Shown in pieces: positions 17,317-25,967 of a stretch of DNA of 64,000 nucleotides (positions are counted from its first letter, which is position 1; each line of letters opens with the position of its first letter). Source of the DNA: JAFLCM01 sp046154665 (lineage in GTDB: Bacteria > Planctomycetota > Phycisphaerae > Phycisphaerales > UBA1924); the NCBI GenBank assembly GCA_046154665.1, contig JBJXFG010000104.1, positions 16,246-80,245 of the forward strand. Reading direction: 5' to 3'. Position numbers and translations under genes: made by a program. The notes under the pieces are model-generated. The model ran no database searches. It saw only the letters and a program-made list of their open reading frames with translations, and was not told where the DNA came from.

Positions 17317-19089
17317 ATGCACAGTCTCTCGACGCCGCGCGTCAGCGCCCCCGCCGCGGCTTCCGTGCGCCGCTCGATTCGGATCGAGCCGCCCGCGCCC
17401 ACCGCCCCGCGTGCATCAGCGAAGCCCAAGCCCGGGCCCGATGAACCGGACCTCGCCCAAGCCTTGGAACGCATCGCCGAACGAGCCGCCGCAATCGCCG
17501 GTGCCGCGAGCGCGAGCTGCGAGCTCGCGCAAACTCCCGCTCGAACACGATCACGACCGGCTCCCCTCGCTCCATCAGCCCTGAGCTCGGAGACGGCTGG
17601 CCCGCGCCGAAGCGGCTTCGGTACGACCACGCTCACCGAGAACGCGGCACCGCGCACCGACCAATCCGACGAGGTTCTCCGTGTGCCCGTCGGCACGCCG
17701 GGCGTTCACCGTGCTGTTCTGTGCATCCGCGGCCTCTCGAAGCGGCTCAGCGAAGCCGACCACGCCGCTCTCGCCGCTCTCGCCGAAGAAGCCGACCTGG
17801 CCATCGGTCGCGCCGAGATGTGGGATCGCTCCAAGGCGATCCTCAGAGCGCCCATGACTTTCGTCGGATCCAGCGCCGAGCTTCGACATCTCGAGCGTGA
17901 CATCGCCGTGGTCGCCGCGTCTCATCTCCCCGTCACCATCGCCGCCGAGCACGGAACCGAGGCCGCGCTCACCGCCTTCGCCGTCCACGCACGCGGCCCC
18001 CGCGCCCACGGCCCTTTCGTCGAGATCACAGACGCCGCGGAAACCCCCGACCAGTTCGCAACCAAAGTTGAAGACGCCCTGGCACGAGCCCGCGCCGGCA
18101 CGCTCGTCATCCACAGCATGGACGCACTCGGCGGCCTTCACGCTCGCGTCCTCGGGGCCCGACTGCGCCGCGAAGAACTGCCGAGTTCCTCGTCCGCCAC
18201 AGCAACCGACTCGGATACCAGCGTCAGACTCATCGGCATCATGACCCGTTGGTTCGACGACCTGCCAGAGATCGACGGCCACCTCAGGCCGCTCGTCGGC
18301 GTCTTCGATTTCCTCCGCCTCAAAGTCCCGCCCGTTCGCCTCCGACGCGGAGACGTCCCGATCCTTCTGGCCCACTTCGCGCGACGCCACGGCGGCTTGT
18401 TCGAGCAGTTCACCCCGGACGCCGTGCGCGTGCTCGAAGCCTATCACTGGCCCGGAAACGCCGCGGAGGTCGAGCGCGTCGCCGCCCGACTGGTCGTGAC
18501 TTCTCGCGGCCAACCCATCGGCACCGACCGCCTCCTCGGCCTTGCTCGCGTCATCACCGGCCCGCCCATCTGGCCCGAGACCGCCCCGCGCTCAGCCGCT
18601 TCGCCCGACATTCAGACACGCGACGCGGCAACGATGAAGACGCTACCCAGGCCAGCCCAAGAACCATCCCAACCCCCTGCCCTCCACATCCCGGACGCGC
18701 CAGCCAAGCGAGCCGACAGTCTGGCCCGCCGACTCCTCCGCGGCGAGACGGACCACACGCTGCACCCAAGCCTGCTCCGCGCTCTCACCTGGGCCCGCGT
18801 CCACGCCCACGAAGACATCAGCTCCGCACAGATCGCCCGTGTCGCCTGCGTCAGCGCCTCGCACTTCGCCCACCTGTGCAAACGGCTCCTCGGCACCACT
18901 TTCCGCAACTTCCTCACCGAACTCCGCGTCGAAAAGGCCAAGGACATCCTCGCCGCAGACCCGCACCGGCGCATCACCGAGATCGCCATGGACGTCGGCT
19001 TCGGCGACCTCAGCCACTTCATCAAGAGCTTCAAACGCATCGTCGGAGTCAGCCCGCGCGAGTACCGCCAACGCCGCCTCGACCCCTGA
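17317..19089 (+). CDS. Hybrid regulator: GAF-like region, degenerate NtrC-type AAA+, AraC-type HTH
   Basis: 590 residues from the ATG at 17317. After a low-complexity N-terminus, residues about 85-190 look like a small sensory (GAF-like) domain. Residues about 195-420 align with sigma-54 activator AAA+ domains: F-D-F-L-R-L-K-V-P-P-V-R-L-R-R-G-D-V-P-I-L and Y-H-W-P-G-N-A-A-E-V-E-R-V are clear. Walker A is absent (I-A-A-E-H-G-T-E-A-A where G-E-x-G-x-G-K belongs), and no GAFTGA loop is seen. The last about 100 residues are an AraC/XylS double HTH (S-S-A-Q-I-A-R-V-A-C-V-S-A-S-H-F and I-T-E-I-A-M-D-V-G-F-G-D-L-S-H-F). It probably binds DNA through the AraC part without ATP hydrolysis, and is the likely controller of the island. 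Confidence 0.88.
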   Translation: MHSLSTPRVSAPAAASVRRSIRIEPPAPTAPRASAKPKPGPDEPDLAQALERIAERAAAIAGAASASCELAQTPARTRSRPAPLAPSALSSETAGPRRSGFGTTTLTENAAPRTDQSDEVLRVPVGTPGVHRAVLCIRGLSKRLSEADHAALAALAEEADLAIGRAEMWDRSKAILRAPMTFVGSSAELRHLERDIAVVAASHLPVTIAAEHGTEAALTAFAVHARGPRAHGPFVEITDAAETPDQFATKVEDALARARAGTLVIHSMDALGGLHARVLGARLRREELPSSSSATATDSDTSVRLIGIMTRWFDDLPEIDGHLRPLVGVFDFLRLKVPPVRLRRGDVPILLAHFARRHGGLFEQFTPDAVRVLEAYHWPGNAAEVERVAARLVVTSRGQPIGTDRLLGLARVITGPPIWPETAPRSAASPDIQTRDAATMKTLPRPAQEPSQPPALHIPDAPAKRADSLARRLLRGETDHTLHPSLLRALTWARVHAHEDISSAQIARVACVSASHFAHLCKRLLGTTFRNFLTELRVEKAKDILAADPHRRITEIAMDVGFGDLSHFIKSFKRIVGVSPREYRQRRLDP

Positions 19090-19128
19090 CCCTCACGCCG
19101 ACCTTGATTCGCTCAGCTCGGCCCGAAC

Positions 19129-22100
19129 TCACGGCTGCAGGAAGTCCTTGATGCCGGTCAGACGCTTCACATTACTCGTGTTGCCGATGAACTTCAGCAT
19201 TTCGACAAACGCGCCCGGCGCCGATCCGTTCACCGCCCCGATCATTTCCGCCGGTGTGCGCCGCAGCGGGTTCACCGATCCCGTCACCGGTGCCAGTGTC
19301 ATCAGCGATTCATCGACGATCATCTGACCGGTTTCACAGAAGAAGTGCCCGAAAGGCGACGGGCAAGTCGGCAACATCCCGTCGTACGACGCAATCACGA
19401 AACGGTTGGCGAAAACCAGGCTCCACAGACTCTCTCCGATCCCCCCAAGCGGCGTAAACGGCGGCAGCCCCCCGAGCTGCTCCCGCGCCAGCCCGACATG
19501 GAAACGCGGATTCGTCAGTAGATCCACCAGCCGGAGTTTGAGCGCGGCAACCGACTGCGCAATCCGCTGTCGATCCGAAAGCGTGGTCCGCAGCACCGGT
19601 GCCAGCACCGCGCCGTCGGCGGGTGAGATCCACGCTTCCCGAGCAATCTTCTGCAGTTCGGCGACGATCCCGTCGTCCCTGGCCAGACCGTCAAGAGCGA
19701 GCGCCGCCGCGATCCGAGGCAGGCACCGGATGAACGAGATCGTCTCAGGGATCGCCAGCGGCTGCCGCAGCCAGTCGATGATCTGCTCGGGGCTCGCGGC
19801 CGTGACCGCCGACCACCGCGATTCACCGGTGATCGCACGCGTCCGCTGCCGCAACAACGCGTAGATCCCGTCGTCGAGCATCGGAACGTCGCGGCCCACA
19901 AGCGCGTCCTCCAGCCGTGACCACGCCGCCGTATCGATCACCGGCGCCACCGCGCGCCCGGCGTCGTACAGCGTGCACCAAACCTGCCCATCGCTCGCCG
20001 CCGCCAGCCGCACGCAGTTCAGGAACGACGCTGACTGCGGGAAGTCGAGCACCAGACGCCGAGCAGCGAGGCCCGCTTCACCCATCGGCTTCGTCACGAA
20101 CCGGAGCATGTCTGACGGCTTCCAGTCGGCCGACGAGAACAGTTCGAAGGACCCGCGGGCCTGGTTCACCACCAACAGGCTCAGGTCGCAACGCGACTTC
20201 TGCTGCTTCTTGATGTCGTCAAACACCGACGCCACCACGTGCCCGTTCGCCGGCAGTTCCAGTTCGAAGGCGTGAAATGGCACGGTCCCCTTCCCACCAG
20301 CGAAGAACATCGGCGGATACTGCGCGCGAGCCCCGCACAAGCGGTCCGTGCTCGATAAGGTGAGGAACGACGCGCTTCCCGCAATCAACGCCTCGACCGT
20401 CGGGTCCGGCTTCGTCTGGTTCTCGAACTGTGTGAGGATCGCGGCCAGCGCCGACGCGGTTCGACCCAGACGCCCACGAACCCCGAACTCGGGGGCCAGC
20501 GCCGCCGCACGCCGATACTCGCCAACAAGGAACGCCAGACCCAGGATCGGCTGACCCCAGACAAAGCTCAGCGTCGGCCACCCACTTTCGGAGTTCAGCC
20601 CCTCGATCGACATCACCAACGGCTGATAGGCCGCACCCCCTTCAAACGGGATCGCGGAATTCGAGAACACCGCGAGCCGGCTGGGGTCGCTCGCGTCCAG
20701 CCAGAACGCGCCGCTGCTCGAGTTCACAAACCGCTCAACCAGCGGGCGTACGATCGCGATGGCCACCTCCGTCTTTCCATCCGCCGGCTTCAGGTACACC
20801 CCGAGTTCCATGACGCACAACGGGTCCAGTTCCGTGGGCCGAGGGAACGACGCGTATTCCGCCTGCAAACGCGCCGCGTCCGCACCACGCGCCGCGAGTT
20901 GCAACTCAAGTTCCTCCGTCGGAGAGAACACCCCGTCTTCCGCGAGCATACGGAAGAGCCCGTTCATCGGCGACAGCATGTCCTTCAAGAAGCCCCTCGA
21001 CCGATCGGCCCAGTGCCGTTCCATCCGATCCGACCAGTACTGCAGGAATCCCACCGCGTTGATCACCGGCTCCCAGGCCAGCGCCTTGGGTCCGTTGCGA
21101 GCCTTCTCGACCGCGATGACCAACGACTGCGGCAGCCGGATCACCCCGCCGTTCGCGGGGTTGTTCGCGCCGTCAACTCTTGAGCATGTTTTCGCGAAGA
21201 CCTCGCACGTCTCCGAGAACGCCTTCGCAAACGCCGCCGCCAGCCCGACATCTTCGCGGAGCCCGTAAGACTCCGAGAACTGCCGCAGCCCGAAGAACAG
21301 CAGACGCTGCGCGCACGTGTCGCCCACATCCTGCACGGCGACCACCGCGGCTTCCAGCGTGTCGGGCAGCGCCTGAACCGCGGCCTTGACGAGCCCTTGA
21401 ATGTCCGGCCCGGTCGCCAGCACCTGCCACAGCCGCTCGATCCGCGTCGGCGCCTTGTCCGCCGAGTGCGATACCTCCGACGTGACCTCACGCAGGATCG
21501 TCAAGTACTCTTCAACGTAATAGCCACCGCCCGGCACCGGCGGCCAGTCCTTCATCGTCAGAATACCCCCTTCACCGGACAGATGAGCCCACTGCTCCAG
21601 AGCCTCGCTCGTGTCAGGCCGCGGGATCGTCACGTCGATCAGTTCGGCCTTGCACTCGCCGCCGTGCGCATCGCCCGGGTCCACAGCCCCCAACGGCTCG
21701 AGAAACTCCGCCTCCGCCTCAACCGTCGTCAAGGCCTCGACCGATACCTTCGGCACAAGAAGATCCTGCTCCAAGTCCCGCGCGTGCAGATGCAGCAGCA
21801 TGAAGAACTGCTGCTTGTACCGCGCCAAACGCAGCTCCAACTCGTTCTGCACCCGCCGATACAGCTCGTACCACGCACCCGCCGGCAAGTGCGGGTTGAT
21901 CAGCACCTGCGTATCCCAGTCCTTCGCCCCCAGCTGCGGCGTCCCGAGGTAGCAGTACAGCGCCCGCCCGCCCTTCAGAAAGAACCGCGTGTTGCCCGAC
22001 GGGTCGAGCGCCTTCAGCGCCGCGTCGAGATCCATCAACCGAGTGCGTAGAAAGTCGCTCAGCCACGGCCTGCCGGCGTGAAGCAGTTTCGTCAGTTCGC

Positions 22101-22953
22101 CGCCGCACGCCTGGCGCTCCGAGCTGCTGATCTCAGTTTCGGACTCCAGCGTGAACAGGATCAACAGCCGGAAAAGCAGGAACGGCTCAAGCGTGTGCAG
22201 CACATGAACCGAGGCCAGCCCGCGAGTCGCTCCCTCAAGGTGCTTCTTCGTCTGCCGCAGCCCATCGACGCACTTGACGAAGACATCAACCGTGGACACA
22301 TTCGGCACCATCGACCCGAGGTCCGCGATCAGCTTCAACGCGTCCCGCACCGGCTTGGTGCTCTCGATCAGCGCCGCCGGCGGATACGCCCCCAACGCGT
22401 ACTGAAACTCCTCTGCGACGCGCTTCAGCAGCCCGAACGCCGCTCCCAGTCGCTTCTGCAAGAACGGACGCAGCTTCGCGTCCTTCCCGACCGTGCCCAT
22501 CTCCACCGCGCGGTTGAACGCTTTCGCCGCCTCATCGATTTCCGCCCCCGCCCGCTCGAGAATGTCGGCGGGAAATCTCGCCGTCCCCATCACCCCGTCG
22601 TCCGGCGCCCCGAGAATCGCCGGCGGATCCTCCACCGGCTGAAAGAACCCCGCCAGGGACCCATACTCCAACCACCACTTCTGATCCGCGTCGGCCACGC
22701 CCCGAGCCGCATCCAGCACGATCGCCCGGTACCCCGACTCCAACGGCTGCATCGGGTGGATCGACGCCCCGCCCCACATCCGAGATTCGTCCCGCTGCTC
22801 CGCCAGCACTAGGCGACGCCCCGGCGTCGTGCAAGCCTTCGCACCCAACAGCCCCAGCAACGCCGCAGGCGTCAGGTCTCGACGGGGATCCCGGATCACT
22901 CGGACTTTGCGTGCGCTGTATCTCATGCGGGCTCGCAGTCGTGGATCAATCAC
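19129..22953 (-). CDS. Giant protein of unknown function with a nucleotidyltransferase-like motif
   Basis: 1274 residues, no signal peptide and no obvious membrane segment. Residues about 323-352 read F-F-L-K-G-G-R-A-L followed by K-D-W-D-T-Q-V-L-I, which matches the GG...DxD core of polymerase-beta-type nucleotidyltransferases such as MNT/AbiEii-like toxins. A further acidic segment (A-E-L-I-D-V-T-I-P, about residue 443) could supply the third carboxylate. The rest is a mixture of helical and beta-rich regions that I cannot assign. It is convergent with the regulator (39-base gap) and divergent from the right reb arm (244 bases). Its place at the centre of an R-body island makes it a candidate effector, but nothing in the sequence proves toxicity. 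Codons are G-rich on its sense strand, as for other minus genes here. Confidence 0.85.
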   Translation of the reverse strand: MIDPRLRARMRYSARKVRVIRDPRRDLTPAALLGLLGAKACTTPGRRLVLAEQRDESRMWGGASIHPMQPLESGYRAIVLDAARGVADADQKWWLEYGSLAGFFQPVEDPPAILGAPDDGVMGTARFPADILERAGAEIDEAAKAFNRAVEMGTVGKDAKLRPFLQKRLGAAFGLLKRVAEEFQYALGAYPPAALIESTKPVRDALKLIADLGSMVPNVSTVDVFVKCVDGLRQTKKHLEGATRGLASVHVLHTLEPFLLFRLLILFTLESETEISSSERQACGGELTKLLHAGRPWLSDFLRTRLMDLDAALKALDPSGNTRFFLKGGRALYCYLGTPQLGAKDWDTQVLINPHLPAGAWYELYRRVQNELELRLARYKQQFFMLLHLHARDLEQDLLVPKVSVEALTTVEAEAEFLEPLGAVDPGDAHGGECKAELIDVTIPRPDTSEALEQWAHLSGEGGILTMKDWPPVPGGGYYVEEYLTILREVTSEVSHSADKAPTRIERLWQVLATGPDIQGLVKAAVQALPDTLEAAVVAVQDVGDTCAQRLLFFGLRQFSESYGLREDVGLAAAFAKAFSETCEVFAKTCSRVDGANNPANGGVIRLPQSLVIAVEKARNGPKALAWEPVINAVGFLQYWSDRMERHWADRSRGFLKDMLSPMNGLFRMLAEDGVFSPTEELELQLAARGADAARLQAEYASFPRPTELDPLCVMELGVYLKPADGKTEVAIAIVRPLVERFVNSSSGAFWLDASDPSRLAVFSNSAIPFEGGAAYQPLVMSIEGLNSESGWPTLSFVWGQPILGLAFLVGEYRRAAALAPEFGVRGRLGRTASALAAILTQFENQTKPDPTVEALIAGSASFLTLSSTDRLCGARAQYPPMFFAGGKGTVPFHAFELELPANGHVVASVFDDIKKQQKSRCDLSLLVVNQARGSFELFSSADWKPSDMLRFVTKPMGEAGLAARRLVLDFPQSASFLNCVRLAAASDGQVWCTLYDAGRAVAPVIDTAAWSRLEDALVGRDVPMLDDGIYALLRQRTRAITGESRWSAVTAASPEQIIDWLRQPLAIPETISFIRCLPRIAAALALDGLARDDGIVAELQKIAREAWISPADGAVLAPVLRTTLSDRQRIAQSVAALKLRLVDLLTNPRFHVGLAREQLGGLPPFTPLGGIGESLWSLVFANRFVIASYDGMLPTCPSPFGHFFCETGQMIVDESLMTLAPVTGSVNPLRRTPAEMIGAVNGSAPGAFVEMLKFIGNTSNVKRLTGIKDFLQP

Positions 22954-23197
22954 GGCTCATGCCGGCGGACGCCACCGGCCACGCCGCCTCGCCACCAACT
23001 CTCGACGATGCGAGCCCCGCTGTCTTGGCCGAGGCTGCCCGGTCCGAGTCTGCCGCGGTGAAAGTTGGTCCAGTCTGCTGCTGCTCCTGCGATTCTGATG
23101 AACTTTGAGGCCGTCGCCACGACCCAGCACCAAACCGCCGCCACGGGCCGATAAAGTCGAGCAACGCTCGATACCACGCATCAAGGAGGATCGCACC

Positions 23198-23428
23198 ATG
23201 GCCTACCCCACCGCGGTGAACAACCAGATCACCGACGCCATCACCCAGGTGAATCTGCTGAACATCGGCCTCGCGCCCGGACAGTCCGAGGGGTTGCTCT
23301 ACCAGGCCACCGCCGCCGCCCTTGCCCAGGCGGCCCACAACGCAACCAACGCCGCCAACCAATCGAGCATCCTCTTCCAGTCTGTCACCACCACCTGCTC
23401 CGCGATCATCGCCAAACTCGCCCCCTAG
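23198..23428 (+). CDS. rebB: RebB-family R-body protein, right arm
   Basis: 76 residues. AAGGAGGA ends eight bases before the ATG at 23198, the best ribosome-binding site in the window, suggesting high expression. The protein reads M-A-Y-P-T-A-V-N-N-Q-I-T-D-A-I-T-Q and E-G-L-L-Y-Q-A-T-A-A-A-L-A-Q-A-A-H-N-A-T, clear RebB features, but has a shortened C-terminus ending C-S-A-I-I-A-K-L-A-P. It is the first gene of the plus-strand arm that continues to 27630. The upstream frame (from 23105) has no homology. Confidence 0.93.
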   Translation: MAYPTAVNNQITDAITQVNLLNIGLAPGQSEGLLYQATAAALAQAAHNATNAANQSSILFQSVTTTCSAIIAKLAP

Positions 23429-23584
23429 TCGCGCGCTCCCCTCAAACTCAACCAGCGAGCCCGGTTTCAAACCGACGTGCTGGCGTGCTCGGGATAGCAA
23501 CGCCGATGCGCACCCACACGCTCACGCTCGGCGCTCGTGATTCCCGAGTCCCACGCCGCTCAGCACCCGCTCCGCAGCACACCG

Positions 23585-23926
23585 ATGCCGAACTCAAACC
23601 TTGCTCTGATGAACGCGGCCCTCGAGATCACGCGGAAGAACGTGCTCGACCCGGCCGTGATCCGCGCCAGCGGTGCCGGGAAAGCCTATCAATCCGTCGC
23701 CCAGTCCTGCGCCATCACCGTGCAAGACGGCAGCGACTACCTCCGCGCCATCCTCACCATCAGCGCCACCGCCATCGGCATGGGCACCGCGCTGGTCGCC
23801 GCAGACGATCCGCGCGGTCAGCCGCTCATCGAAGCCGGCCAGAAAATCGCCACCCAGGCCGTCACCCTCTTCAGCACCATCGGTCAGACCGCAGGGACCG
23901 TGCTCACCGGGTTCCCGTCAAGTTGA
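23585..23926 (+). CDS. R-body-associated small protein, paralogue of 14306-14668
   Basis: 113 residues from the ATG at 23585. N-A-A-L-E-I-T-R-K-N-V-L-D-P-A, A-S-G-A-G-K-A-Y-Q-S-V-A-Q-S and T-I-S-A-T-A-I-G-M-G match the left-arm paralogue residue by residue in the same order, including the final T-V-L-x-x-F. Each arm of the island therefore has at least one RebB plus one copy of this second protein, supporting the idea that both are needed. It has no signal peptide. Confidence 0.85.
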   Translation: MPNSNLALMNAALEITRKNVLDPAVIRASGAGKAYQSVAQSCAITVQDGSDYLRAILTISATAIGMGTALVAADDPRGQPLIEAGQKIATQAVTLFSTIGQTAGTVLTGFPSS

Positions 23927-24056
23927 ACACAACGCCGCAGATCCGCACAACTCAACCCGCAGATCACGCCAATCCGCGATCCGCCGCACGCGATACGTTC
24001 GACGTTTCCGAGCCGACGCCAACCCGCGCCACACTCCGAAACGCCGGAACACCCGC

Positions 24057-25373
24057 ATGCCCTTCCGCATCAAGTCCATCGGCTTCTTCGCGGCCAACGA
24101 CCCGCTGCCGCTCGCCGCAAACCAGCCTCTCGAGGTCACACGCCTCGACGGCGGCGTCATCGAACCCTACTACTTCCAACACTACATGCTGCAGTCCGTC
24201 GTGGACGACGAAACCCTCATCATCGGCGCCTTCGTTCGCGGTGCAACCCCCTCTTTCGTCGTCACTTTCAGCGCCGAAGACGAAGACGCCGGACCCGCCA
24301 CCATCACCAGCATCAACGTCGACGGCGGCCTTCTCGTCGCTTCACCGCGCGACGTCGTTCTCGACATCGACGACGAAGAAACCCAGGCCCTCCAGTTCGC
24401 CCTCTCCGCACCGCTCCCAAATGCCATCGGAAGAACGCGGGTCCGCCTCCAATGGAGCATCGCACGCAACGGAGGCGAGCCTGAGATCGCCGGCATCTCA
24501 ACCCTGGTCTTCTACACCGTCGACGCCCTCCCCGCCGACCTCGACCTCGGAGGCTTCGGTCCGTGGCGATATCTCGAAGTCCTGCAATGGTCCTGCACCA
24601 TCGCCGCGGGCCAGCACGGCCCCGCCAACATTCTCAACGCCCTTCACGCCGGGATCGCCGGCACCGGTCTGCACTACGGCTTGATCGACCCGATGGAAGC
24701 CATCAGCACCGTCCAACGCATGATCCAAGCCGGCGGCGGGATGTGCGCCGTCTGGGCCGCCCTCTTCCAGGCCATGGCCGCGTGGCAAGGCATCAACGTC
24801 GAACGACGAGGATTCCGCCTTCTCTGGTCGAATCTCGATCACGGGCAGTCCGCCTGGGCCGCAGCCGTCGTCGCCAACAACTTCGGCGTCGGTCGCGTCG
24901 ACTATCCAGGGGGCGAGGTCATCCAACTCGCCCCCGCCTGCGACTACCACGATTACGCCGGCACCTACCCGCCCGTCGCACTCGAACCCCCCGTCGTCAA
25001 CCTCAACACCCGTCGATACCGCTTCTGGGCAAACAAAGAACATCCGAACACCGGCGATGGCCACATGCTCGCCTTCTTCGATCACGCCAACGGCAACGTG
25101 ACCGTCTACGACCCCAGCTTCGGCGCTCGCGCCACCATCGCCATGCCCATGCCACCCAACGGCTTCACCCGCCAGACCGGCGACGACATCGCCCCGTTCA
25201 AGACCAGCTACCTCGACCCCAACTTCCAGTACCTCATGGGCACCCTCCGCCAGGACCAGAACCTCTACAGCGCCGCCCCACCCATCGATGAACCCGTGGG
25301 AACCAACGGCATGACCGTCCGTACCCCGCAGATCCCCGCCGCGAACCTCACCCTCATCTGGAACGACGCCTGA
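24057..25373 (+). CDS. Cys-His-Asp protein, transglutaminase/papain-like (copy 1)
   Basis: 438 residues from the ATG at 24057. The N-terminal about 160 residues are beta-rich (Ig-like appearance). The C-terminal half has G-G-G-M-C-A-V-W-A-A-L-F-Q-A-M (Cys230), N-T-G-D-G-H-M-L-A-F-F (His336) and V-T-V-Y-D-P-S-F-G (Asp352), in the order and spacing of a transglutaminase-like cysteine peptidase triad. All three are kept in the paralogue at 25968, which supports a catalytic role. No signal peptide is seen, so it acts inside the cell or is released by lysis. It could cleave or crosslink ribbon subunits, or be a cargo toxin. Frames open upstream overlap the previous gene and are not homologous. Confidence 0.85.
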   Translation: MPFRIKSIGFFAANDPLPLAANQPLEVTRLDGGVIEPYYFQHYMLQSVVDDETLIIGAFVRGATPSFVVTFSAEDEDAGPATITSINVDGGLLVASPRDVVLDIDDEETQALQFALSAPLPNAIGRTRVRLQWSIARNGGEPEIAGISTLVFYTVDALPADLDLGGFGPWRYLEVLQWSCTIAAGQHGPANILNALHAGIAGTGLHYGLIDPMEAISTVQRMIQAGGGMCAVWAALFQAMAAWQGINVERRGFRLLWSNLDHGQSAWAAAVVANNFGVGRVDYPGGEVIQLAPACDYHDYAGTYPPVALEPPVVNLNTRRYRFWANKEHPNTGDGHMLAFFDHANGNVTVYDPSFGARATIAMPMPPNGFTRQTGDDIAPFKTSYLDPNFQYLMGTLRQDQNLYSAAPPIDEPVGTNGMTVRTPQIPAANLTLIWNDA

Positions 25374-25389
25374 CCCGGAGCCGCCCGCC

Positions 25390-25908
25390 ATGCCCCCGCC
25401 GACCAAAGACGAAGTGCTCCGGCGTTGCACCACGCCCCCGGACCCCATGCGCCCCGACGCCCGTGCCAAGGTCCCGTGGCTCACACTCTTCGCCGCCCTC
25501 AAGCACGTCTGCGCCGACCGATCCGAACACGCCTCCGAGTTGCTCCGCCAGGTCGCACGCTACGACGGGCCGCTCCCGCTCGCCGACGTGATCGGCGCAC
25601 CCCACATCGCCACACCCAACGCCACGCTCCGCGCCATCGCCGTCTCTGAACTCGCCGCCAGGGCCGACCCCCAAGACCTCGAACTGCTCGCAACCATCGC
25701 CTTCGCCCACGGCGAAGAGCACGTCCGCTCCATCGCGCGCCACCACTTCCGACTCGCCCTCGAAGCGCTCCGCAGGTCCGCGCCGCCGCGCCGAACCGCC
25801 TCCCCACTCGAACCACGCCCCCCGTCGGCGTCACCACCCGCGTCCCCGCAACCCCCGCCCCGCCCGAACCTCGAACGCCGCGGATGGACTGACCCGAACG
25901 ACCGCTAG
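25390..25908 (+). CDS. Small helical-repeat protein paired with copy 1
   Basis: 172 residues starting 16 bases after the Cys-His-Asp gene. Residues about 30-125 form short helices rich in leucine and alanine (A-S-E-L-L-R-Q-V-A-R-Y, T-L-R-A-I-A-V-S-E-L-A-A-R, I-A-R-H-H-F-R-L-A-L), recalling one or two HEAT/ARM-type repeats; the last about 45 residues are Pro/Arg-rich. It is paralogous to the protein at 27244 (shared L-R-A-x-A-x-S-E-L-A and H-x-x-x-I/L-A-x-H-x-F-R). Since each copy follows a Cys-His-Asp protein, it may be a partner, inhibitor or immunity protein. Confidence 0.78.
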   Translation: MPPPTKDEVLRRCTTPPDPMRPDARAKVPWLTLFAALKHVCADRSEHASELLRQVARYDGPLPLADVIGAPHIATPNATLRAIAVSELAARADPQDLELLATIAFAHGEEHVRSIARHHFRLALEALRRSAPPRRTASPLEPRPPSASPPASPQPPPRPNLERRGWTDPNDR

Positions 25909-25967
25909 CCGAACCACACCAACGTATCCACGCCAACGCACGCATCTTGAATCGAGGAACAACTCCG

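Noticed and set aside
18643..19071. Minus-strand acidic open frame opposite the AraC domain
   Set aside because: The plus strand has clear AraC HTH motifs; the antisense frame is Val/Glu/Asp-rich noise.
17317..19089. Functional sigma-54 activator
   Set aside because: Walker A and the GAFTGA loop are missing, so contact with and activation of sigma-54 is not supported.
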